This document shows positions 54,190-64,000 of a stretch of 64,000 bases of DNA, piece by piece. Position 1 is the stretch's first letter. The number at the start of each line of letters is the position of its first letter. The DNA comes from Trichodelitschia bisporula (taxonomy: Eukaryota > Ascomycota > Dothideomycetes > Phaeotrichales > Phaeotrichaceae). The notes beneath the pieces were generated by a model. The model was not told the DNA's origin. It did not search any database and worked only from the letters and a program-made list of their open reading frames with translations. The translations under genes and the position numbers were made by a program. The DNA is taken from contig ML996697.1 in NCBI GenBank assembly GCA_010356995.1, forward strand, positions 113,263 to 177,262, written 5' to 3'.

Positions 54190-55704
54190 ATGCTGCACCG
54201 GCTTGCAACGGCGCGTTCCGGGCTGCGTGCCCGCGCCGCTGGCCGAGACTCAGACGTGTTGCCCTTGTTGCCGCGCCGCTCCACCACTACCACCAGCTCT
54301 ACAACCACTCTACCTCCTGCGCCATATCCCACACGTGTCTACCGCCGCATTACATCTTCCTCCAACTACCGCAATTGCATCGCGACATGCTCTAGCGGTT
54401 TGTTACTCGCTCGTCCAGTCTCTCCTGCTTCCTCCGCTTCGCTCGCTGCACACATGGCTGCACACCAGTCGCGTGGCCACATGGGCCACCACCATAATCA
54501 CGATACCACGCTCCTTACCTCGTCGGACAAGCATGATGCGGCTGTGCGTATTACGCGCATCGGATTGTATGTCAACCTGGGCATGGCGATAGGCAAAGGA
54601 GTCGGTGGCTACGTCTTCCACAGTCAAGGTGTGTGTGCCTTGCGGCTCCACACTCGCGCGCCGCGATGTCTAACCTGTCGCAGCTCTTTCTGCCGACGCC
54701 GTTCACAGCCTCACCGACCTGGTCAGCGACTTCATGACCCTCGCCACGGTCGCTTGGGCGCTCAAACCGCCAACCGATCGCTTCCCCTTCGGGTTTGGCA
54801 AAGTCGAGAGTCTGGGCTCGTTGGGTGTGAGCAGTCTCCTTCTCGCGGGCGGCGTTCTTATGGGCTGGTCGTCGGTCATTGAATTGTGTCATCTGTATGC
54901 GCCCGCCGCTGCGGATCTCCTTTCCACACTGGGCTTAGCAGGGCATGGCCATTCGCATGTGCACGCGATCCCAAACATCCAGGCTGCGTGGCTGGCCGGC
55001 GCGTCGGTGCTGGTGAAGGAGTGGTTATACTGGGCGAGTGAGTTTTTACGCGCATAATGCGAGCGTTGTGGACGCGGGTCTAACGGGGCGCAGCACTCAA
55101 GGTTGCGCGGGAGCGCAAATCGTCGGTGCTCGAGTCCAACGCCGTCCACCACCGCGTTGATTCGCTCACGGGCATAGCCGCACTCGTTTCGATCGCCGTT
55201 TCCAACGTCTACCCTACCTTCTCGGGCATGGATGCCGTGGGCGGAATGCTGATTTCGTGGCTTGTCATCCGCGCGGGCTGGGGGAACACGCGCAAGGCAC
55301 TGGTCGAGCTGGCGGATGCGGGAATCGATCCCGAGGTTAAGGGCAAGGTCGATCGGGCTGTGAAGGCGGCGCTTGAGAGCAGGGCCTTGCCGGGGGAGCT
55401 GCGTGGCGTGCAGGGCGTCAAGGCGGGGCAGAGCTTATACATTGACGTTGAGCTAGCCCTGCCTGGCGCGGTGACGGTTGCCGAGACGCGGGAGACCGAG
55501 GAGGTGGTCAGGGAGGGAGTCGCGAACCGCGTGCGTGGGGCGAGGCGGGTGCGCGTGCGCTTCGTGTCGGCTGAAGAGCGGGGGGCGGGGTTCGCCGAGG
55601 AGTTCATCTCGCCGAGTGTGAGTGCGCGGTCGACGCCTGAGCCGGAGGAGCATCACCATGACGGTCACGACCATGGCAATGGAGAGCTGAAAAAGAGGCG
55701 GTGA
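54190..55704 (+). CDS. Mitochondrial-type cation diffusion facilitator (MMT1/2-like)
   Basis: Exons 54190-54628, 54684-55037 and 55094-55704 give 467 residues; introns are 55 and 56 nt. An Arg/Ser/Thr-rich N-terminus without acidic residues looks like a mitochondrial presequence. An ATG at 54004 in the same frame would lengthen it by 62 residues, also Arg-rich, and cannot be excluded. CDF hallmarks are SADAVHSLTDLVSDF in helix 2 and SNAVHHRVDSLTG in helix 5, the His/Asp metal sites. FGFGKVESLGSLG follows helix 2. His-rich loops (HMGHHHNHD, HGHSHVH, EEHHHDGHDHG) are likely metal-binding. The family moves divalent cations; the yeast relatives MMT1 and MMT2 handle iron in mitochondria. The ion here is inferred from that resemblance. 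Confidence 0.9.
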
Positions 55705-56213
55705 TTCGCGCCGCTCGCTTGGACGGGGGATCTACGTCGCAGACCGTTTGTTTCGATGGCTTGCTGCATGCTGTTCATGGGTGCGGTGTACGCAGTAGGT
55801 TCACAGGGCGTTAGTGGTCGGGGTGTTGTGGGACGCATTAGAGGCCGGCGCGTATTTCGACCGCCATCTTCCCACGCATGGTGTAAAATGCGGAAATCAT
55901 GTGGTCTGCAGCTGCTGTACATCTGGGAATCTTGTCTGTGCATGGAGGTGCCTGGATTAGAAACAAGTGCATCTCGGCTTGTGCTTCTATTTCTTCTATT
56001 GTTAACCCGATGCCATGGTAGAGTTGGAATCCTATCCGTTGTCCCGACGGGGGAGTGTTGCCGGCCGTTGCTTGCCCGAGGCTGCCCGTGGTGTCACGGC
56101 TCGGCTGTCTCCCCGCCAATAACGAAGCCCCTCATTACCAACTCCACTTCCTCCAGGTTCAAATGCAACCTCACCATTGACCATGTTGGAATCTTTCTTT
56201 CTTCATCGCGACC
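55705..56213. other. Intergenic between CDF and xylulokinase genes
   Basis: About 0.5 kb of promoter-type sequence with no coding evidence. An open frame from 55756 reads straight into xylulokinase exon 2, but only through the intron and upstream DNA. Confidence 0.6.
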
Positions 56214-58086
56214 ATGGCTAGCGAAGCTCTCTATCTGGGGCTCGACCTCAGCACTCAAGGCCTCAAAGGTTAGAGCACGCAAAATCCTCATTTGCGCATC
56301 CAACGTCCTAACTCCCACAGCAATCGCCGTCAACCCCGCCCTCCAGCCCGTGTGCGAAGCGAACGTAAACTTCGACGCCGACCTCTCGCACCATGGCATC
56401 CACAAGGGCGTCATCGCCCCCGCAGGCACGGACGAGGTCTTCGCGCCCGTCGCCATGTACCTCGAGGCCCTCGAGCTGGTATTAGGGCGGCTGAAAGAGA
56501 ATGGCCTGGACCTGGGCCGCGTGAAGGGCATTTCAGGCGCAGGCATGCAGCACGGGACGGTGTTTTGGAGCGCGAAGGCGGAGCAGCTGCTCGCCGAGCT
56601 GGACCCTGAGAAGACACTGGCTGAGCAGTTAGCTCCGGCGGCGTTTACGCATGAATTCGCGCCGAACTGGCAGGATGCGAGTACGGAGGAGGAATGCGGC
56701 GCGTTTAACATCGCGCTTGGAGGACCGGAGACTCTGGCACGTGTGACGGGCAGTCGCGCGCACCATGTTCGTCTCCCCCCCCCCCCCTATCTCGTCTCTG
56801 CCCCCGACTGACAAACGCAGCGCTTCAGCGGCCCTCAAATCCTCAAGTTCCGCAAGCACCATCCGGAAGCGTACGCAGCAACCGCGCGCATATCCCTCAT
56901 ATCCTCTTTCCTAGCCTCCCTCTTCCTCGGACACATCACCACAATCGAAGCCTCCGACGCCTGCGGCATGAACCTCCTCAACATCCTCACCCGCACCTGG
57001 CACCCCGCCCTCCTATCCCTCACCGCCGGCACCCCCGCCGCCATCCCATCTCTCACCGCAAAACTCGGCCCCGTGTCCCTGGACCCATCCGCCCCCCTCG
57101 GCTCCATATCGCCTTACTTCACCCACCGCTTCGGACTCAACCCCGCCTGCACCATCCACCCCTTCACAGGCGACAACCCGGCAACCCTCCTCGCCCTCCC
57201 TCTCGCCCAGTCCTCCGCCCTCATCTCCCTCGGCACGAGCACCACCTTCCTCATGTCCACGCCGCACTACGTCCCCCACCCGGACTACCACCTCTTCCTG
57301 CACCCCACCGTGCCAGACGCCTACATGTTCATGCTCTGCTACAAGAACGGCGCGCTGGCGCGCGAGGCCGTTCGGGATGCCATCAATGCCAAGACCGGGA
57401 CCGAGGCCGAGGGTGAGGACGTCTGGGCCGCTTTCCAGCGCGCCATGGATGCCGAGAAGCCGCTGGGCCGGGCTGAGGGGAGTAATGTTTCCAGACTGGG
57501 TCTGTTCTTCCCGCGGCCTGAGATCGTGCCCCAGGCGCCGGCGGGCACGTGGCGCGTATTGTACGACGAGAGCACGGGGGGCATGACGGACGTCCCGCTC
57601 GAAGGTTGCCCTGAGTGGTCGGTGCCCGAGGCGGACGCGCGCGCCATTCTAGAGAGCCAGTTTTTAAGCATGCGGTTGAGGGCAAGGGCGATGATGACGC
57701 CGCAGACGGATCCGGCTGATCCCGCTAAGAAACTGCCGGATCAGCCTGGACGGGTGTATCTCGTGGGTGGGGGCGCGCGGAGCGATGCTATTGTCGGTGT
57801 GGCGGGGGATGTGCTGGGAGGTGTGGAGGGGGTGTATAGGCTTGAGGTGGGGGGGAATGCGTGCGCTTTGGGGGGAGCGTATCGGGCGGCTTGGGGGGAG
57901 GAAGGGGGTGGGGAGGGGTTCGAGGAGTGGTTGAAGGGGAGGTGGGAGGAGCATAAATTTGCGGCTAAGGTTGGGAAGGGGTATGATGCTGAGCGCTGGC
58001 CGGTGTATGGGGATGTTCTGCGTGGGTTTGAGGGGTTGGAGGCGAAGGCTGTTGGGTTTGGAGATGTTAACCATGCCGCGCGGTGA
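56214..58086 (+). CDS. D-xylulose kinase (FGGY family)
   Basis: Exons 56214-56268, 56321-56766 and 56821-58086 give 588 residues; introns are 52 nt (with CTAAC branch) and 54 nt (with a C homopolymer). The enzyme phosphorylates D-xylulose to xylulose 5-phosphate, the entry of D-xylose and L-arabinose into the pentose phosphate pathway, in the cytosol. LGLDLSTQGLK at the start is the phosphate-binding motif. GAGMQHGTVFW carries the catalytic region, SRAHHRFSGPQI spans intron 2, EASDACGMNLLN follows, GTSTTFL is the second phosphate motif and YLVGGGARSDAI is the FGGY adenosine motif. Length and order match fungal XKS1/xkiA. Expression is probably pentose-induced, but no regulator site was identified. 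Confidence 0.95.
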
Positions 58087-58318
58087 TCAATGGAAGAGAG
58101 GATGAATCGCCAAAATCAATTTTGCGCCATTACTTTACTTTGCTGCTACCAGCCTGATTCCGCGCCGTCGTTAACGAGAGAATTACTGTGTAGTTTTACC
58201 CCCAGCCGTAGCGCCTTCAACTCCGGCAATGCAAACGAGCGTCAACCGTCAAACCTCAACTCATACGAAAGAAAAAAAAGGTCTACAGCAGAGACCCGCA
58301 AACGAAAGAAAAGCATCC

Positions 58319-59137
58319 TTACAACAGCGCAACCACCGCACCAAGACCCGCAAGCCCCACGCTCCCAAGAACGACAGCAGCGTTCTTCTCCCCCCCACTC
58401 GTCTTCGTCAACCCGCTCGTGCCACTCTGCTGCGCCTGCGCAACCTTATACCCATAGCTCGTCCCCGTAATCACAGCCCCATTCGTCGCCGTCGTAGTAT
58501 ACGTGCTCGTCGCCGTCGTCTCAGCACTGCACCCCTTCCAGGTCGTCCAAGGCGCAGCCGTGCTCCAGCTCCCGCTCGTCCACCCACTCCACGAGCTGCC
58601 GGGACACTCATTCCCATTCCACCAGCTCGTCCACGCGCCCGTCGTCCAGTCACTCTTACTCCCCATCCCCCCCCATCCAGCACCCCCAAACGGCCCCCCC
58701 TCAACAGGACTCCAACCCCCCTTGCCCCCCGCACCACCGAACCCGCCCCAGCCCCCCGCGCCGGTAAAGCGCGTCGTCCAGCTCCCAGTCGGCGTGCCCG
58801 TGCCCCACGGCCCGCCGGACAGCGAGTAGGCGCTAGTGAACGAAGCCCAGTCGCTGCTGGCCGGGCCGTTGGGGTGGGCGGAGGTGAAGCTGCTCCATGC
58901 GGAGCTGAGGCTGGTCGGCCAGGACGATTCCCATGGCCCGTCGGGCGAGCCCCAGGGCCCGGCGCCGGCGAAGCCGCCGAAACCGCCGCCCGGGAAGTTG
59001 GTGGGCCAGGGGCCCGAGCCGCTGACGCTGGCGGGCCAGGTCATGCCTGGTGCTGGGGTTATGCTTGCGCCGGAGGGGAAGTCGGGAGCGGCGAGGGCGG
59101 CGGGGAGGATGGTTGCGACGGCGATGAAGGACTTCAT
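58319..59137 (-). CDS. GPI-type secreted Gly/Trp/Ser-rich wall protein
   Basis: A 272-residue single-exon frame. The N-terminus is a clean signal peptide (MKSFIAVATILPAALAAP). The body is Gly/Ser/Trp/Pro-rich, with repeated GGW, SSW and WGSPDGPW words, and Cys only near CPGSSW and KGCS. A Thr/Ser-rich stretch (TATSTYTTTATNG) precedes the C-terminal hydrophobic segment (NAAVVLGSVGLAGLGAVVALL), as in GPI-anchored wall proteins. The likely role is a structural or adhesive cell-surface component. No enzyme domain. The unusual Trp content suggests surface hydrophobicity. It faces the xylulokinase gene tail-to-tail across 232 bp. Confidence 0.8.
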   Translation of the reverse strand: MKSFIAVATILPAALAAPDFPSGASITPAPGMTWPASVSGSGPWPTNFPGGGFGGFAGAGPWGSPDGPWESSWPTSLSSAWSSFTSAHPNGPASSDWASFTSAYSLSGGPWGTGTPTGSWTTRFTGAGGWGGFGGAGGKGGWSPVEGGPFGGAGWGGMGSKSDWTTGAWTSWWNGNECPGSSWSGWTSGSWSTAAPWTTWKGCSAETTATSTYTTTATNGAVITGTSYGYKVAQAQQSGTSGLTKTSGGEKNAAVVLGSVGLAGLGAVVALL

Positions 59138-62100
59138 TGTGAGAGAGATTGAGGTGGTGAGGAAGGTATGTGTGTTGATGTTGGAATGGACTTGGGAGTT
59201 CGGAGGGAGAGAGGCTTATGTAGTACAATGGGGTACGATTAAGATTAAGCTCAATACCTCAAGAACCAGTGAATGGAAGTATTCAGAACGTTCGAATTGT
59301 TTTGCTGTCGAAGTGTTGGAGTGTTAATGTCCGAAAGTTGTGATACCACCCAGCAGTCGCGGGCGCTGCGCATCTTATATCCCATCGCACCTCACCACCC
59401 CGTCATGCACCCACGCAGCATCGCCCCTGCGCCCAAGCCAGGGTGGACCGCACACCACAGCCCTGCCAGCCCCATCAGCCGGGGTTCGTTTCGCAACGTC
59501 CATCAGGCTCTCTCCCGCACGGACACGGCCAACGATCTCCTCAGCAGCGGCGGCGTGTCGTCCGCGCGAGGTGCCCCGCCATGTGCTCAGCGGCTTCAGC
59601 CTCGTACGGGCGCTGGGCCCCACAACTGAGCGCCTGGTTTCGCGGACGAATGCCAAGCGGCTGACGCGTATACTCGCAGCTGTGCAGCGGTGCGAGTACG
59701 TCGCCGGCACCCCGCTCGACTGTCCGAGGCGGGGCGTGATGCGGTCAGGCTGGGGCCGGGGGGGTGGTTGGTGGGGCGGGGATGGGGTAGGGATGATGTG
59801 GTGCGGGCCCTGGTGTTGGAACGATGCCGCTTCGGGAAATGGGTCAGGTTGATGGATAAGGCTTCGACTGCGCCTGGGCGCGATGCGGCTGCGATGGGCG
59901 GGGAAGAAAGAGGGGCGGAGGGCCCAAGGCCTTCGGCGCGGCCTATTTTTGCAGTGATGCTCTCTGACACTGCGGGCCGCACGTAGGGCGCAGCGCTGAA
60001 ACAGGTGGTGAGGCTGGACGCGGCGGTTTAGGAGCGGGGTGGGGAGTACGGTCGCGCGGCGTCGAGAATACGTGATGGATACAGTGACGCGGGGACGCGC
60101 AACGAGTTCAGTCGTGCGCCCACGACGTCAACGTTCAGGACAAGACACGCCGCGCGCGCACCCCGCTGTCTCGTCCACGCATACTGTACATCGCACCTGC
60201 GTGACGCGGCATGCCGCGGACAAAATCGCCGAAAGCTTAGGAGGCTTGATCTCATGTACGATGCGTCGCGGCCCAGCTTGGAGGCTGCAGCTACCGTACG
60301 GTAGAAACTGCAAAATCGGCAGTGATGTGATGTGGAGGCGTAGCGGGAGGCCGGGCAGTCGGGGCGTCCCGCACGCCGATGCGCCGACAACGCCAGCCGG
60401 GGAGGGCGGGGTTGATCCTCGCGGCGGGTGTGGCGGGCGGGTGGCCTTCTTCGCTATTCCTGTCGCAGGCGCAATCGGACATCAGGACCAATGAAAAAAA
60501 GCCCGGCGCATGCCTTGAGCGACGAAGAATCTTTCTGCTGCTTCGAAGGGAACGCGTGGACCTTTGCTTGGCTCCATCCGCGGTGCAATACATGTTCGCT
60601 GGGGAGACGTGGACGTTCGGCTGGTGATGCCGGATTCCCGTTCAGCTTTCTGCTTGTTTTGCTGACCGTGCTGGCTTTCAAGACTGAGGGTTGCTGAGAA
60701 AGGGGCGGTCGCGACGATCGCTCTGCTGATTAATGGCTTTGCGATGAATTGGAAAGCGAAGATGATGGGGCGCATGTTGAAGCAAGCTTCCATGTTGTGC
60801 GCGACGTCAACACGCCTCGCTCTACAACAGCCACACTAGTTCTAAAAATTAGGGCAAGGCTTCCGAGGGTCCGTTGAGCTTCTTTGGACGACAACAGCGC
60901 AGGATGCTCCATCCCGCCGAAGAGCTTCACCATACTTGGCAGATGATGAATCTGAATCATTCCTTCAACTCAGAAGTGGGCCTAGAGCCGCAATTACCAC
61001 AGCGAATTCCCGAGTGAGATTACAGCCCGAAACCACGCTTAAACATTCGGCCGTCCGGTCACCACACTCGGACTGCGGTTTGTAACGTCAAGTGATTTCT
61101 GCGACATCTTGGTCATGTCAAACCGCTCGGGGATGTGGTTGATTATGTCTTAGACTGTGAGTGTATTTGCGCATCGGGAAGTTCCATCCAGTCCGAGTCC
61201 GAACTCCATCAAGAGCGGGCCGAATACAGAGAAAAGCGTGGGCCTGACGCTATTTTAGGAGGGGTCAGAAAAGGGCTCCAGTGTGGTAACCGTGCCTGTG
61301 ACGGCATGGCCTTTGGTAGGCCTTTCATCATCTTAGCCGTCATTCAAGTCCAGACGGCAAGCAGTGTCATTCCGACCCCTTTCCCACTTCGCGAACCGTG
61401 TTTGCGCCCAGGAGCGCATCTGAAAAAAGTTGGGGCCATGGGGACATCAGATGCCAGTTGTGGAGTGATGATATGTGGCGCATTAATGATCTAAGGGTTC
61501 CCGACATGCTGTGAGACCCTGTCGTACATCCGTGCTCATGACGTTTGAGATCCTAACGATGGCCGCCCTGTGTTGATTAGCTGTACACACGGACCATTAT
61601 TGAGCTCCGAAGGTCGAAAATTCTCCACCAAGGAAAGGATCTCACACGTTCAGAGCTTCTTCTTTTGTTTAGCTGGTGCAATCAGCGCACACAAGGCTCC
61701 ATCAGACATAGCTCCATTAGAGGCTGCCACCACCAGCCTTCCAGGCTATGGCTCCTCAATGTGGATCCGAATGACATTAGTTGCATAGAATGAGGGCGGA
61801 TGAACGAACGACGTTGAAAGAGGACCATGACGTACTATTTATGTACCGATCTTATCTTATCTGGTCTAGGGTTACATCACTTTGACATCTTCAACACCAC
61901 CACCGCCACAACATCATGTCCAGGACTTTCATGCCGAGTCTATCGCGCTGTTTATTCTCATATCACATTGGGTCTCCTTCAGCATGGCCGGATGCTCATG
62001 ATGAATTGTGCGATTTTGACCATGCAACCGGCATGGGGAGACCCGGCAGGCGGTATTGCAACAGTAAGCTTTGTGGGCTGAGAGGTGGCCATTCGGCTTC

Positions 62101-63716
62101 ATTATATGCATACGGTGAAGAGCTACTGGGTGTATGGTTGTGCTGAGGTTCAACCCACTGTCGACTTAATTGGTTAGTTATGTCTTCCGTCTTCCATCGG
62201 TGGTAGTTGATTCTTCCAGGCCTGACATGATGTCAAAAACTTCTCCAAGTCCCACGCGAGCGCGGCGACGACGAGAAAGGGGAACCCGTGCTTGCATGGC
62301 TGTTGTCGCTTGATCCACATGCTCGGCACGACAAGAAAAGTGGACATGCACATGGCTTTTCAAACACGATGCTTTCGAACGTGGTAGAGTCTGGAAGCGG
62401 CAGAGTGTCTAGAACTGCGTCCTTATGGTTCACGAGGGCGGGGCGAGACCATTATCTGGTAAAGGTAATTGCCTCCCCGACACACCGGGAAAACGTACGC
62501 GGAGATCCGATAGCGTACCATGGTCTATGGCTGCTCTGCTTCTCAAAGCTCCTATCCATAAACAGCAAAAGAAATGGCAAAAACATACAGCAGTTGGGAT
62601 TCGCTGCTGACCACCCACGCAACTACTAGTCAACTGGTTCGGAGCTTAACTTCAGTGAGCAGACGGGGACTGGTGTTCTCTCTGACCTGTGTCCGTATCC
62701 TTAGCTCAATGAGGAAAGTGCTCAATCTGGACTATGCTATGCATTGTCATCCATGCTAGCCAATACTTTCCTCCGTTTTGCCGCTAAATCCAGCGCCAGA
62801 TTTCCTTCAATTGGAAATTACTGACGCGTTAAGTGATTTTATATGGGCAGTAACATGTGCTCGTCCTGCCCTCCGCATTGAGCCACAACGCCTCCCTTAA
62901 ATCGCCCCGTCTTCGGCCTGTCGCCGGCTCCCCTCTCCAGAACCGGCCCGGTTGGACCTGCAAGCGAAGCATCATGAGTATCGGAAGGGTCATATCTCAA
63001 TTAAGCGGGGGCGCCTGTTAGGACCCCTATCCCGTCTTCGCAGTGTCAGCTCTGCCTCGACGTGACTCAGGCAACACTACCTCGCACTCCGATTCTCCGA
63101 GTGGGGTGGCTAGGGGGCTAAGTATGGAGTTGTACCGTGGTGGGAAGGGAAGACGAGCCGAGGCAGTGACGCAGGTGGCGAGTGGGTTGGTGGCACGGTT
63201 GAAGTTGGTGGCGCGGGCGGAGGTGGCGCTCCAGAATCGGGCTCTCTGTAGGGTCTCAGATGACAAAGATAGGATTATTCGCCTAGCATCCTAACGCAAT
63301 TTCACGTCTTTATCGATGGAGATTAATGAGAGGACATGCTGTATGTGACCGTCTCCCTTTTCCGGCTTGGACCAGGTTGAGCTAGGGCCTGGGCCCGTCT
63401 TCGTCAACGCTTTGCTAGACACAAGAAGCTGGGAGTGGCAAACTTTCAACACAGCCACCACATTCCATCATATCTTTCTCTGCGTTGTGAAGGAATGGTT
63501 AATTCCAGATCCTTCCAGATCCACAATGTATTGAAGCTATTACATCACTGATGGTGATATTTTCATCCGCCATTGCTACTATTTGTAATTGGAGGAATTC
63601 GATCTCAAAGCTGTCCCATTTCAATACGTAATTCATTGCCACTTTCGCTCTAAAAAAAAGGTATAAAAAGACAACGGACGCAACGGAGGTGGGTGGGGAG
63701 GAGGTTAAGAGACACT
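59138..63716. other. Gene-poor region
   Basis: About 4.6 kb with only short frames. A minus-strand stretch at 59375-59710 reads AAAAEEIVGRVRAGESLMDVAKR and looks somewhat gene-like but has no domain or model. Another at 63027-63266 is low in complexity. No tRNA, rRNA or transposase evidence was found. Confidence 0.5.
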
Positions 63717-64000
63717 TCAGCAAATGAATTCCATGCACAGCACTCGACCAGAGAAAAACCCCAAGCCAATCTTATCCCCGTGAATGGCGACGGCATTCGG
63801 ACTGCGATAGTCGGCTGGAAGCCAAAGACGTTTTTCCGCGCCTATGGTTATCCATTCCTCGACAATTCTGAGACGTGGAGGATCCGATCCGGAACCTGGC
63901 GAGTGCTTGCCGTCCAGCGAGAAGGCCACGGCGTTGATATCCGAATGGCCCTCGAGCGTCTGCAGCGCCTTTCCCGAGCCGGCGTCCCACAGCCTGACCG
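63717..64000 (-). CDS. C-terminal end of a WD40-repeat protein (NACHT-WD40-like), partial
   Basis: The frame runs off the right edge and stops with TGA at 63719-63717, leaving 93 residues. The first segment reads VRLWDAGSGKALQTLEGHS, then INAVAFSLDGK, a standard WD40 blade boundary with GH and WD. It then gives LRIVEEWITIGAEKRLWLPADYR and a terminal SPNAVAIHG.KIGLGFFSGRVLCMEF, a capping sequence seen at the end of fungal NACHT-WD40 (HET-E-type) receptors. The N-terminal effector and NACHT domains would lie outside the window, so assignment to that class is inferred from the propeller end alone. Confidence 0.75.
   Translation of the reverse strand, partial: VRLWDAGSGKALQTLEGHSDINAVAFSLDGKHSPGSGSDPPRLRIVEEWITIGAEKRLWLPADYRSPNAVAIHGDKIGLGFFSGRVLCMEFIC

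Noticed and set aside
58090-58470. In-frame open stretch downstream of the xylulokinase stop
   Set aside because: It is in frame, but the stop is TGA TCA (not the CAR-YYA context), the composition is AT-richer and unlike 3' coding ends here, and the enzyme is already full length.
1-64000. CRISPR arrays, operons, bacterial ribosome binding sites
   Set aside because: The window is eukaryotic nuclear DNA with spliced genes; no regularly spaced repeats with unique spacers were seen.

Overview
The window looks like nuclear DNA from a filamentous ascomycete (Pezizomycotina). Genes are compact, with 0-4 short GT-AG introns of about 44-97 nt, CTNAC-type branch sites and C/G-ending codons. Recognisable products are typical of moulds: a glyoxylate-cycle isocitrate lyase, a GH114 galactosaminidase-like secreted enzyme, a GPI-type wall protein, a degenerate Ty1/copia element and the end of a WD40 propeller of the NACHT-WD40 kind. 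The species cannot be fixed from sequence alone. Spliced coordinates were derived by hand from splice motifs and frame continuity.

Layout. 1-3.9 kb: no supported gene. 3.9-6.3 kb: C2H2 zinc-finger regulator, followed in the same frame by a second open stretch just past a leaky-type stop (UGA CAA UUA). 9.2-11.6 kb: septin-like GTPase with a predicted C-terminal membrane anchor. 13.0-16.1 kb: GH114 protein with a very long Ser/Thr/Pro-rich N-terminal region. 16-26 kb: gene-poor accessory stretch with a large acidic repeat gene broken by stops and frameshifts, and a more decayed relative of it next door. 26.0-31.0 kb: MFS transporter and isocitrate lyase, both on the minus strand. 33.8-35.9 kb: HAS1 DEAD-box helicase. 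38.0-43.2 kb: unrecognised 1710-residue, mostly disordered protein. 43.5-46.9 kb: a long imperfect hairpin and copia retrotransposon debris. 47.3-51.8 kb: unrecognised 400-residue protein, class II (SIRT4-like) sirtuin and a Myb/SANT-like protein. 54.2-59.1 kb: mitochondrial-type cation diffusion facilitator, D-xylulose kinase and a GPI-type Gly/Trp/Ser-rich wall protein. 59.1-63.7 kb: gene-poor. 63.7-64.0 kb: C-terminal end of a WD40-repeat protein cut by the window edge.

The genes do not form one obvious pathway or secondary-metabolite cluster. Isocitrate lyase (C2 assimilation) and xylulokinase (pentose use) are carbon-metabolism housekeeping genes. HAS1 is ribosome biogenesis. The GH114 and GPI proteins act outside the cell. 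The most interesting signals are the candidate stop-codon readthrough in the zinc-finger gene, a C-rich to G-rich skew along the coding strand of nearly every gene, the broken acidic-repeat gene pair, a long hairpin whose arm differences are mostly G-U compatible on one strand, and a 200-bp dispersed repeat that supplies the end of the sirtuin reading frame.
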